Below are positions 1-9,174 of a stretch of 64,000 nt of DNA, one piece after another; the stretch's first letter is position 1; each line of letters starts with the position of its first letter. The notes beneath the pieces are model-generated. The model was not told the DNA's origin, ran no database searches, and saw nothing but the letters and a program-made list of their open reading frames with translations. The stretch is taken from the NCBI GenBank assembly GCA_030789695.1, contig CM061141.1:201737600-201801599 (forward strand). The letters run 5' to 3'. The DNA comes from Scilla litardierei. Its lineage: Eukaryota > Streptophyta > Magnoliopsida > Asparagales > Asparagaceae. A program made the translations under genes and the position numbers.

Positions 1-1
1 C

Positions 2-967
2 TCCTATGCAAAATTCCTGAAAGATTTGGTGACTAGAGGGTCTAGAAAGGAGAAAGTAGTGCTGACGGTGGAATGTAGCGCTCTTATTCAGAGGGCAAAT
101 CCGCCGAAACTCAAGGACCCGGGGAGCTTCTCTATTCCTTGCACGATCGGGGCAGTGAAGATTCATCGTGCACTCATCGATCTAGGAGCGAGTGTTAGTT
201 TGATGCCCTTGACGATGTATAGAAGGATAGGAATGGGTGATTTGGAGCCCACCGGTATGACCCTACAACTAGCTGACCGGTCGGACAAATATCCGGTGGG
301 AATTGTGGATGACCTCCCCGTGAATGTGAGAGGGGTGCATGTGCCTGTGGACTTTGTAGTCATGGACATGCCTGAAGACGCACACACCCCCATCATCCTG
401 GGACGGCCTTTCATGGCCACTGCTGGCGTTCTAATAGATGTGAAGAACGGAAAACTCTCTTTGAACGTCAGCAGAGAGAAAGTTGAGTTTGATCTGGGGT
501 TGTCCATGAAGCACCCCAATCCCCCTGATGACCCTCGGTGCAATTTGCTTGAGATAGAAGAAGAAAAGGCCGCTGAAGAGAGCTCCTGGGAGATTCTCTT
601 AAGAAACCCCCCCCCCCCCCCCCCCCCCCCCCCCGATGACTTGGGGGATTCAGAAGATGGAGAAGGCCCCAAGAACAAAGAAGCTGATGGAAAGGCGAAT
701 GCATCAAGAACGACCCCTCCCGGGTTCCCCAAGGCTCCTTCTGTGAGGAGAACGGGGAAAGAGCCCATTGACCTCACTAAAGACGAGGTCCGGATCCTGA
801 AGAAGATGGCGGGAAGCGCCAACACGAAGGAAAAGCCCCCGGATCCCAAGGACAAGGGGAGGGTAGTCGAGCAAGTATTTCTCCAGCCGCTGACTACTCC
901 AAGGACCTTCAGCTCCAATGAAGAAAGGATGCCGAACTTCGGGCATCACCCGTATCGACTACCATGA
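2..967 (+). CDS. Athila-type Gag C-terminus plus retropepsin-like protease (5' partial)
   Basis: The frame is open from the window edge (codons from position 2) to a TGA at 965-967. Its first visible residues (SYAKFLKDL) and the PPKLKDPGSF segment match the Gag-protease linker of Athila elements. A retropepsin-like fold follows: the active-site triplet region is DLGAS (about residues 60-64 of the visible frame), as usual in Athila, and the ILGRPF motif is the second conserved protease block. The enzyme would cut the Gag polyprotein inside the virus-like particle. The tail is acidic, proline-rich and low in complexity, with a run of 28 C (607-634) coding for proline. It stops where pol should continue into reverse transcriptase, so the product is Gag-protease only. 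Confidence 0.8.
   Translation, partial: SYAKFLKDLVTRGSRKEKVVLTVECSALIQRANPPKLKDPGSFSIPCTIGAVKIHRALIDLGASVSLMPLTMYRRIGMGDLEPTGMTLQLADRSDKYPVGIVDDLPVNVRGVHVPVDFVVMDMPEDAHTPIILGRPFMATAGVLIDVKNGKLSLNVSREKVEFDLGLSMKHPNPPDDPRCNLLEIEEEKAAEESSWEILLRNPPPPPPPPPDDLGDSEDGEGPKNKEADGKANASRTTPPGFPKAPSVRRTGKEPIDLTKDEVRILKKMAGSANTKEKPPDPKDKGRVVEQVFLQPLTTPRTFSSNEERMPNFGHHPYRLP
607..634 (+). repeat. Homopolymer of 28 C inside the Athila ORF
   Basis: A run of 28 cytosines codes for polyproline in the Gag-protease frame. Its length fits the open frame as given, but runs like this slip during replication and sequencing, so the downstream frame depends on the exact count. Confidence 0.9.
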
Positions 968-1130
968 GCATCTCTTGCGGGCGTCGAGCCAACGACGTTA
1001 AACAAGTGCGCTTCATGGGAGGCAACCCATGTTATAAACTTTTTCCCCAATTTTTAGCGTTATTTTTTACTTTATTTTATCTATTTTTATAAATAAAATT
1101 AGCCGCGAGAACATCCGTTCGGGGACTTAA
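968..1130 (+). other. Athila pol-end signature fused directly behind protease
   Basis: Just after the stop lies the stretch with GTCGAGCCAACGACGTTAAA (990-1009) and GGGAGGCAACCCATG (1019-1033), which from memory is the usual sequence right behind the integrase stop in Athila elements. Finding it a few bases after the protease ORF indicates that RT, RNase H and integrase were removed while both flanks stayed. From 1040 the sequence becomes an AT-rich spacer. Confidence 0.6.
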
Positions 1131-1149
1131 ACAAATCTATTGGTTTTTG

Positions 1150-1540
1150 CAGGAAACAAGCCCCAACCGATCGGTTGACAACTCACCCGATCGGTTGGGA
1201 TGTATCAGATAAATGCCGAGATATGTCCCCATATGACCCGATCGGTTGAGTTATGAAGAGACCGGGTGGCAGACCGGGTGAGCTGGGGAGAACTCTCGGA
1301 AATTTTTGGGGAATATCAACCGATCGGTTGAGTTCGAGCGCGATCGATTGACGCGAACGGGTGAGCAGCCCTAGGTTCTCGGGAAAATGTGTGGAGCGGC
1401 CAACCGATCGGTTGAAAAGTCAACCGATCGGTTCGCCTATAGCATTTCTTCGACAAGAATTTCGACCTAACCGTCAACCGATCGGGTGACAAGTCACCCG
1501 ATCGGGTCGACTTAAAACCCTATATAAACCCCCCCCGACA
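1150..1540 (+). promoter_or_regulatory. Array of ACCGATCGGT-type palindromes followed by a TATA-like box
   Basis: About ten copies of a CAACCGATCGGTTGA-like palindrome and its CACCCGATCGGGTG variants crowd into 350 bp, followed by CCTATATAAACC near 1520. The same kind of array followed by TATATATAGAACC occurs in the LTR-like block at 5880-6270. I infer a promoter copy that could drive the env-like ORF starting at 1962 as a separate transcript. Confidence 0.5.
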
Positions 1541-1961
1541 CCCGCTCGTTTTCATCCTCGCCCGATCGCCAGAAACGCCGTCGTTTCGCCTTCCTCTCTT
1601 CCCCAACGATCGATTCTCACTCCCACACGTCCTCTACTCCTCCATTACTCCCTCTCTCCACCTCCTCCATCAATCCCTCCATCATCTACACCCTCTCTCT
1701 CCTTCCATTCCAAATTTTTGACCTAGTTTTCCCCCAAACCACACCCATCCGAAAATTCTTGCCGAAGGAGAACGCCGCGGCTCCACACTACTCTCGCTGA
1801 ACAGTGTGGGGACATCTACGAGCAAGCTCCGCCATTCCACTTGGGTACACTCGCTCCTAAGCTTATATTTATGTATTTGCCCTATAAATTGTGCTTGCTC
1901 GTTTGCTTGTGTTAGTGTGCATCCACTGTTTTTGCACTCATTCATACACGCACACTCACAC

Positions 1962-3981
1962 ATGGCTAAGGATAAGGATAAGGGGAAGGGAATTATGCGG
2001 GAGGAGGAGCCGTCTCGAAAGAGACGAAAACAAACACGCCCCCCTTCCCGTACACGAGCACTTACACTTGGCCATCCCCCGCCTGTTATCCCCCCTGTGG
2101 ACCCAATGTTGGTTGGGCCCACATGGGTATATCTTTAGGAGCCAGAAGCACAAATATTTTTACCGTATGCTTGATGCTCGAGGGCATCTATCTACTAAGT
2201 TCCCGCACGCACGTACACTTGTCGATCTCGGTGTCTTCACCGAGGTCGAATCTCTTTTCGCTAACTTAGGATGGTTGGCCTTTCTTAATGCACATGCCAT
2301 ATCCTACCCGGCACTCACACTCGAATTTCTCTCTACACTTGTTTGGGAGTCCGCGTCGATCATTAAATTCAGGGTGCGTAACCGTAGTGTCACCACAAAT
2401 CTGAACACGATTAACGATATATTTGGTTTCCCCAATCTCGGGGATGATTCCATCCGACACTACGGGTACACGCCTGAGTTTGATGTCGATCAATTCTGGT
2501 TCCGCCTCACATTGATCCGTGACTATCCCCGAGGAAGGGCCAAGCCCTCCTCCATCATTCATCCCGTGTTTCGTTTAGCCCACAGGATCATTTCATCTGC
2601 ATTCTTTCCTAGGGACGAGTCCGGCACTGTGACTATCCCTGACCTTTTTATCCTTTGGGCCATGACTTTCCCTTATGTCCGGGATGATGATGGAGTTAGC
2701 TTCAGGGCCCCTACCGTCCCCATCCATGGCAGCGATTGGCTTGTTTACAAGCTACTCGAGATCAGCCGGGCCGGTAAGGGGAAGTTTTGTTGTGGGGGCA
2801 TCATCACGATCATCTGCTCTCACGCCCAATTCAATATTACCATCCCCGATAATCTTCCAGCTACCGCAGGACCCTCACATCTTGATATTGATGTCCTGCG
2901 GCACATCCACATGATTAAACCCCGCTCGGATGGCCGCTTCATATTTCATTATGGCCACCCCCCAGCCCCTTACACCATTCTGCCCAACCCCGCTCGCATG
3001 ACCCTTGCTCTCGTGGGAGATTGGACTTTCCCTCCTGATCCCGACTTCTTAGCGGGGTTGAATCTTCCTTTTCTTCCCGCAGACGCCCGCAGACCACCGT
3101 CCCCTGCCGCCCACTTAGGCGAGCAGGATATCCCTGCGTCTGGGGGAGATTTAGGGGCTGGCCCGAGTCGTCCTGTTTCTGCTCCGGGACCGATCACGTC
3201 TGAGCACCTCTGTGCGGCCATTTCTGGCCTTGTCTCCTGTGCCGGCATGACCACTGCCGCCGGCACCTCTTCGACCTTACCTGGCGGCACCACCTCTACC
3301 TCGCGTCAGTCTACATCTTTTGGTCGCCGTCAGGTATCTGCCCGTTTAGGTCTTGAGAGGGAGGTCGCTGCCCTTCGTGAGCTCGCCATGTCCTCTGCTT
3401 CCTCGGACCCATCGCCATCCTCCTTTCTTACTCACCCACGTTTCATCGCACTGGAGAGGAACGTGGCTGCCATTCTCCGCCTTCTTACTCATATCCACGG
3501 ACCACCTTCACCACCTCCACCTTCACCACCCCGGCGATCTTCTCCTCCACCCACCCACACTTCCCCACATCCATCACCCCCCTCACCACATTCTTCTCCT
3601 CCCTCTTCACATCCCATCCCGGCATCCACTTCACCCCTCCTGACCACTTCCACAGCACCCACACTACCTCCTCCCTCCTCCTCCGTCACTCCATACGTGC
3701 GCCGGAGGAAATTACCGGTGCGCTCCAGATCCCTCCCACCACCTCCCACTACCGTCACCACCGCATCTACTTCCTCCATTTCTATTCCTCTCACCACCGC
3801 CTTGATCGCCTTCCTACCACCACCACCCACCACCACCGACACTCCTCCCATTGTTCACACCACCACTGCCCCTATTCCTCCGCCGCATTCCCCACTTCTC
3901 AGCACACCCCCAGCCTCCCCCGACCACCCATCCACGCCCTCTTCCGAGGAGGACGAGGACTCACCTTCTCCTGCTTTCTGA
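1962..3981 (+). pseudogene. Athila env-like / ORF-1-like protein, frameshifted near its start
   Basis: The likely start is the ATG at 1962: the product begins MAKDKDKGKGIM and soon has a basic cluster (RKRRKQ) like a nuclear localisation signal. That frame stops at 2136-2138, while the long frame (open 1891-3981) takes over, so a small indel near 2125-2135 separates them. The long frame has the globular part typical of plant Athila ORF-1 / 'putative plant transposon protein' families: FPHARTLVDLGVF, then a block ending in DIFGFPNLG. A Pro/Ser/Thr-rich tail of about 180 residues and an acidic end (EEDEDS) follow. I see no clear signal peptide or transmembrane span, so an envelope role is by position only. 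Function unknown. Confidence 0.6.
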
Positions 3982-5634
3982 TTTTTCCTTGTTTGTTTTT
4001 GACTCCCCCTTGCATTTCTCTGCATTTTATCGATCATATCATTTCGCTAGCACTATCTGGTTTAGCTTGGGGGACGTCTATTTCGGTGTGCTGTCGTGTT
4101 TTGTTTGTTTTTCTCATTTTTGTGTGTGTGCTTGTTTTTCATTTTTTGAGTGTCGTGTCGTGCTTATGTTTTTATTTTTATTTTTATTTTTATTTTCGTA
4201 TTGTTTGATTTTGATTCTGATCTTTCTTTATTTTTCAGTTTCGTCTATGTGTTTTCCTCGTTTTCATTTCTTTTTGTGTCAGTGCGTATTTCCCCCCATT
4301 TTCATTGCCCTCCCGTACTCACTCCTATTGCATTAAGGGCAATGCAAACTTTAGCTTGGGGGAGTCGCACTGTGTGCGTCGTTTGAGTCCTTCTTTTTCG
4401 TTTTTTGTGTCGTTTTCATCGTGTTTTTATTTTTTCTTTTTAGCTCTTTCTCCTAGAGATGAATCCTAAGATGAATCGCCACAAAGTCACACACACCTAG
4501 CATTGCATCGATAATCACACTCACTAACCCAAGGATTTCGAGTCCTCTTGCATTTCACGCATCGTGGGTCCACTTAGCTTTTTGTGAGTCGTGTGTCGTG
4601 ACTAGCATTTGGTGTGCTTCTGCCTTGTGATTTTACTTTATATACCTGTCCAGGAATGACCCCTAGATTATCATGCTTCGATTTGAATATGCGGTATTTG
4701 TGTCTTCTATATGCATGCTATATTTATATCGTATATTTCAATTCGCATGCGTCGGGATTCCAAAATTAAGGACTAGGATAACCCATTTAGCCTATGCTCT
4801 ATTTAGCGAGAATAGTTTCCTTTACCCGAGTGTTTAGATTTCGACTTCTTTTTTGTTTTACTTGGTGCAAATCCCCTCGTCGTGTACCGTTCTCCCACTT
4901 GGGAGAGTGCACATGTGTATAGCCAAAAATCCAAAAATCCAAAAAAATAGAAAAAAAAGGGAAAAGAAAAACCCAAAAAGAGAGAAAAAGAAAAAAAAAT
5001 TGTATAGCCAAAAGGCCAAAAAATATACAAATGCCCAAAACCCAAAAAAAAATTTCCGTATGAATATTTTTTCCTACTTCCCGAGAATAAAGGGAAGGCG
5101 AGAATTTGCACCGAGTGTTCTACTCCACATCATCTCAACACCCATCATTATCGAAAACACTTGGCTTAGGAACTTTTTAGCTAGTATGAAGGCAATAGTG
5201 GCGTGATTTCCTTAACCCTAGTTGTGGAGTCCCCGATGCATGATACGCTTCTATTCTTACTCTTCTCATGCATGCATGAACTTATATTCGCCGCTTAATT
5301 CAATTCGAATCGATATTTGGGTCATATCTTGGATTTGTGTATATCGAGCCTCATAGCACATTGTAGAAAGCGACACCATTTGCTAGCACGCGACCACACT
5401 CACTCGCGCTTCACCACGTGGGCCCACAACACTTATTTGGACTCGTTTTCCTAGGTTTAGTGGTGTGATTTGGCGTTTGCTTGCTTGGTGTGGTGTTTTT
5501 GATTTTGGTGGCTCTGATGGACGATCTAGGATTTAGAGTTTTCTTTTTCTTTCTTCCTCTCTATTTTTCCCTTCCGAGCTCCTACTCTCACTCGTCTTCC
5601 TCGAGGACGAGGAAGAGTTCAGCTTGGGGGATTT
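3982..5634 (+). other. Ath1 3' untranslated spacer with repeated AGCTTGGGGGA motifs
   Basis: No credible gene; ORFs here are low-complexity Phe- or Lys-rich artefacts. AGCTTGGGGGA occurs three times (about 4066, 4355 and 5621). These are polypurine-tract-like; repeated copies before the 3' LTR are familiar in Athila elements. An A-rich block fills about 4917-5060. The third copy is followed by TTTTGACGTGCG, so I place the LTR start near 5635. Confidence 0.55.
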
Positions 5635-6561
5635 TGACGTGCGTTTATATTTCATATATTCACGCACATTTTCTTTTGTGTTTCTCCGTGTTTTTCCGCC
5701 GTCTTTTATTCGTTTTCTTGTATTTTCTCGTTTTCTTTCACTTTTCTTTGTTTATCCATGATTGCATGGGATTGACCACGTAGGGGACGTTTAACGATGA
5801 TATCCCAAGTCCCCGGAGCAACGGGAGAAGTCACGCGTGATCCAGGGGGTCAAACGCCAAAGAATTCATCTTTCAGCCCCTCACCCGGTCGGTTGGTCAT
5901 CTCCAACCGATCGGGTGATGCACGCGTGCACCACCCGGTCTCTGCCGCAGCTCATAAAGAAGTCACCCGACCGGTTCACAGACCGGTTCAGCGGAGGCCT
6001 GTTCTCTGTTTTCTCGAGCAAAATGCCAACCGATCGGGTGACTCTCACCCGATCGGTTCACCTGTAGCTGAAGATGAAGAGCTGAAGACACGGGCGTCCA
6101 ACCGATCGATTCACCCGACTGCTCCAAGATCCAACCGGTCACTCAAGAACTCACCCGACCGGTTCATGTGATCGGGTGAATGCCCGTAGTTTTCTGTTAT
6201 TATTTTGTAACGGATCAACTGATCGGTTGACTTGTCAACGAATCGGTTGATGCGAAAGTCTATATATAGAACCCCTAGGGTTCCAGAAACGGGAGCTGCT
6301 ATTTTTTTTACTGTTTTATCTCCTTGTGATGGCTGTAATTGTTACTCTTTTGTAAGTTTTCAGATCTTTCTCAAATTTTAGTATTGTCTTATCTACTCTA
6401 TTACTTCCGCATTGCAATTGTCCGATTATGATTCCAACGGTTAAATTTCATTTAGATCGCTTTTTCATGGATTTTTTAAGTAGTTCCCAAATCTGGGATT
6501 TTGGTGGAAACCCCTTCGGGGGCTCTTCCCGATGCGTCCATGGGGTTAGGAAATCGATAGG
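5635..6561 (+). repeat. Ath1 3' LTR, first part (start approximate)
   Basis: It follows the last AGCTTGGGGGA tract. It contains the ACCGATCGGTTGA palindrome array (5880-6250) and a TATA-like TATATATAGAACC (about 6259). Tk1 cuts it after 6561. No second LTR is in the window, so the boundaries are not proven by a duplicate. Confidence 0.5.
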
Positions 6562-6840
6562 TGTAACGACTGCTTTTCATGTATCTGGATTTAATATAAT
6601 ATAATATGTGTTTTGGAGAATTTTCTCCTCTTGTGTGGTTTTCGTCTCCGTAGATTTCATTTTCGATCGATTCGTCGTATTTTCTCGTTTCTTCCTTGGG
6701 ATTGTCGATTTCGAAGTATGTCATTCGTGACGGACTTCATAACGGTCGTATCTAACTATTAGATCAAGCCTAGAAGTCTTAGGGTTCGATACCGGGGCCC
6801 CGCACTCCGTATCGGAACTTTTTGGTGCTCATTAGCCGGT

Positions 6841-7375
6841 ATGAGAAGGGCCACCGACCGACTAGATGACGATCCAGTCGGTCGGCAATCCTTCTTGGAC
6901 CGACTAGTGGGCTATCTAAATTTCTTAGAAGTTACTGTTTATCGTTAGTCGGTCTAAGAACGTTGGTTGACCGACTAGGTTGCAAACTAGTCGGTCGGCA
7001 ATGCTTCTTTAACCGACTAACTCATCATCTAAATTTTTGTATAGTTACTGTTCATTGCTTAGTCGGTCTAAGTTCATCCACCGACCGACTAGTTGTTAAA
7101 CTAGTCGGTTAAGCTTTGTACTCGGACCGACTAACTCTTTAAATTATTTTGACCCTAGTTACTGTTTACTCTTAGTCGGTCTAAGAACGTTCATCGACCG
7201 ATTAGATGCTAAACTAGTCGGTCAGTATTGGTTCATGGACCGACTAACTCTAAATCCTATTTTCGTTCAGGAGTTACTGTTTACACTTAGTCGGTCTGCG
7301 TTGGTCGACCGACCGACTAGTTGCCAAACTAGTCGGTCAGTGGTTGTTCTTTGACCGACTAGTCTGTGTTAAAAC
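6841..7375 (+). promoter_or_regulatory. Tk1 U3 array of ACCGAC inverted repeats (DRE/CRT-like cores)
   Basis: Five units of about 114 bp repeat the pattern TTAGTCGGTCT, GACCGACTAG, a 4-6 nt spacer, ACTAGTCGGTC, ACCGACTAA, GTTACTGTT. I count 12 ACCGAC on the plus strand and 9 as GTCGGT. ACCGAC is the core bound by plant DREB/CBF AP2/ERF factors. The array ends about 40 bp before the TATA box. Equivalent arrays: 14063-14590, 17935-18345, 20790-21215, 26422-26830, 30125-30640, 37497-38020 and, on minus, 57030-57430. Confidence 0.6.
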
Positions 7376-7405
7376 CCTAATTTCTGGGCAGCCACCAGCT
7401 CAACC

Positions 7406-7413
7406 TATAAATA
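7406..7413 (+). promoter_or_regulatory. Tk1 LTR TATA box
   Basis: TATAAATA at 7406 lies in a GC-richer context just after the telobox and the ACCGAC array. The matching sites are TATAAATA at 14628, TATTTAAA at 18386 and 21243, TATTTATA at 30683, TATTTAAA at 38052 and, on minus, 56984-56991. Same position in all LTRs of this type, so this is the best transcription-start signal. Confidence 0.65.
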
Positions 7414-7691
7414 CCCAACCCAAACGTTTTCATCTTCTCCAACACGACCCAAAGCCCTAGTTTCTCCCCCATTGAGCCCCCATCTCCCTCCAAGCTTCAA
7501 TCCTTCATTCCAAGCCCTAGAATCATCATCCAATCCATCCATTCACCCTATCTACTTCTCATCTTCCCCAAATCTCCATCAAAACCCATCAAATCCCCAA
7601 AATCCCCCAAAACCCTAGTTCCCCAAACTTCTCCAATCTTTTCCAGATCTGATCTTAGGGTTCCCCGGAGTGTTCCTTCCGCCTCCTCTCG

Positions 7692-7787
7692 GTAAGAAAT
7701 CGATCTACCGTTGTTTTCATATCCTATTGTAATTTTTATGAAACCCTAATAAAATACTTGTGTTTTGATGATTGTTCCCCATAACAG
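7692..7787 (+). other. Candidate leader intron in Tk1 5' LTR
   Basis: A strong donor (TCG|GTAAGAAATCG), a T-rich interior and an acceptor (CCATAACAG|CG) bound 96 nt just downstream of the expected transcription start. The equivalent segment is conserved in Tk2 (18678-18779) and Tk4 (30960-31057). Splice-site match only; no transcript evidence. Confidence 0.45.
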
Positions 7788-8242
7788 CGATTCCCCGTAG
7801 GCTAGCATCCGCGGAAACGAACTTTCGTAACCGTCATCCCCGGTGATAGGCAAGTGAAACTTGCATCTCTTGATTTAGGCCATGTCTTAGGCCATTTACC
7901 TTGCTTTACCGTAAAAGAGACTAAACGGTGAAAGGATAGCCGTTTAGACGCCCTTGACCTAGCTTGACAACGAAGCTTGGTCCGTCACCCTCATCATGCT
8001 CATATGTCACGTTTACTTTAAATTAACGATACGCGAATATGTTCATTGCATTGCATTTTGCCTGTCACGTTTAAATACAATTAACGGTACGCGAATATGT
8101 TCATGCCATTGCACCTTGCATGCTTGAATACTCATCGTGATTGCGTAGCATCGCTACACACTAGTGCTACTTGTTCCGGCTAGGTGCACCCCTACGCCAT
8201 ATTTGTTAAATATACATTTCCTGGCTCGTGACCAGAAGATTA

Positions 8243-8413
8243 CACAGCCTGCGGGCAATAGGGCACTCGTTGAGTGATCCCTTGTACTTGACACTTCAAC
8301 ACAGCCTGCGGGCAATAGGGCACTCGTTGAGTGATCCCTTGTACTTGACCCTTGAACACAGCCTGCGGGCAATAGGGCATCCATGTGTGGGTGATCCCTT
8401 GTATTTGTTACCT
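8243..8413 (+). repeat. Three 57-bp tandem repeats in Tk1 LTR
   Basis: CACAGCCTGCGGGCAATAGG begins units at 8243, 8300 and 8357. The same triplication is in the 3' LTR from about 15465. The other chromoviral LTRs have only related, non-identical sequence here. Confidence 0.85.
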
Positions 8414-8585
8414 GGCAATACTTGTCACACTTACTACTTGTACTTCCCTTTACTTGTCACTCCCTTACTTTACTTGCCTTGCACCATGTTTTAACTACTA
8501 GGTTGCTAGTTTTACCTTTATTTCCGTTCCCTTGCACAAGTCTTTCGACTTGCTGACATGTGCCCCTTTCTCTTTTGGGTGACGC

Positions 8586-8693
8586 ATGTTAGACCCTGAG
8601 CCTGAGTTGCTTGCTGAGGGTGAGGTGTTTGCGGACGCCGAGCTTGCGCCCGTGTTGGACGAGGACTTCGTAGACACTGGAGATCAGTCTTAG
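8586..8693 (+). CDS. LTR acidic microORF (35 aa), Tk1 5' LTR
   Basis: ATG at 8586, TAG at 8691-8693: 36 codons including stop, the same length as in every other coding chromoviral LTR here. The product starts MLDPEPE and ends DTGDQS, with Asp/Glu at about a third of positions and almost no basic residue. An in-frame TGA two codons upstream (GGG TGA CGC ATG) fixes the start. It lies in the transcribed leader, downstream of the TATA box and before gag, so it would be read as an upstream ORF of the genomic RNA. The start codon sits in the 3' arm of a hairpin (ACATGTG ... CGCATGT). I know no family for it; function unknown. Confidence 0.6.
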   Translation: MLDPEPELLAEGEVFADAELAPVLDEDFVDTGDQS

Positions 8694-9033
8694 TGTCTAC
8701 GTCTAGTTTTGCTAGATCTTTTGGGTTGTTGGTGCGTGTCACCTAGTTTGATACTCTATTATGTCTTGCTTTTGTTTGGCCTTGTTCTGGGCCTTTAGAC
8801 TCTTTCTTTTTAGCCTGGTGGCTTTTCTGTGATGTTGAATGCCTTGTGGACAACTGTGGGATTGGTATTTTATATCCGTCTCATATTATTATTATTATTG
8901 TTGTTGTTTCGTTCGCAATTACAGGGACCTGCTTATACTAAATATACGCTTATCGGGCGTGTAGCTTCACAGCTCCACGCTTGAGCGGACCTTCTCACGC
9001 CTCGCCCCTATTTTAGGGAAGCGGGTCGTGACA

Positions 9034-9174
9034 GGTTTTAGTGGTGGCCCATGCAGGTCCCTCTGTAACTGCAATTGGCGGGATAACGATAATAATATAA
9101 GGTTGTCCAACAGATAAGTTCGGCATCTGAGCCCTAAGCTATGAGTCTAATTGTTTCGTTTTCTGCGTCATTAG
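9034..9174 (+). promoter_or_regulatory. Tk1 leader: conserved post-LTR block and pairing arm
   Basis: Directly behind the LTR lies a block conserved in all chromoviruses here, GGTGGCCCATGCAGGTCC. The expected initiator-Met tRNA primer site (TGGTATCAGAGC) is absent. GCAGGTCC (9053-9060) and CTGTAACTGC (9063-9072) are complementary to the U5 segment 8914-8932. Confidence 0.5.

Larger units (their letters stand above)
1..6561 (+). mobile_element. Ath1: Athila-type Ty3/gypsy element, left part
   Basis: Order seen: gag-protease end, a pol-end-like sequence, a promoter-like palindrome array, an env-like ORF, a spacer with repeated AGCTTGGGGGA motifs, then an LTR-like block. The order protease, pol end, env-like, polypurine tract is known for the Athila lineage. 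No reverse transcriptase, RNase H or integrase lies between protease and the env-like ORF, so this copy cannot move by itself. The 5' end is outside the window. Tk1 interrupts it at 6561; its sequence resumes at 16261. Confidence 0.75.
6562..9033 (+). repeat. Tk1 5' LTR (2,472 bp)
   Basis: U3 holds an ACCGACTAGT inverted-repeat array (6841-7375) and a TATAAATA box at 7406-7413, preceded by a telobox (AAAACCCTAA). The transcribed part has an intron-like segment (7692-7787), hairpins GGCAAGT/ACTTGCC and CTAGCTT/AAGCTAG, three 57-bp repeats (from 8243, 8300 and 8357), the acidic microORF (8586-8693) and the U5 pairing arm (8914-8932). Confidence 0.95.

Noticed and set aside
3851..4386. Phe-rich ORFs that look like membrane proteins
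   Set aside because: They are translations of T-rich non-coding spacer behind the env-like ORF, with no conserved motif.
6841..7375. CRISPR-like array of palindromic repeats with spacers
   Set aside because: The units are degenerate, lie in the U3 of a plant LTR, recur in both LTRs of each element, and there are no cas genes.
8228..8494. 88-aa ORF across the 57-bp repeats in both Tk1 LTRs
   Set aside because: It arises because 57 is a multiple of three; the frame is not present in Tk2-Tk6.
9034..9060. Initiator-Met tRNA primer-binding site behind the LTR
   Set aside because: TGGTATCAGAGC or a close variant is not present; the block here resembles the sense strand of the tRNA, not its complement.
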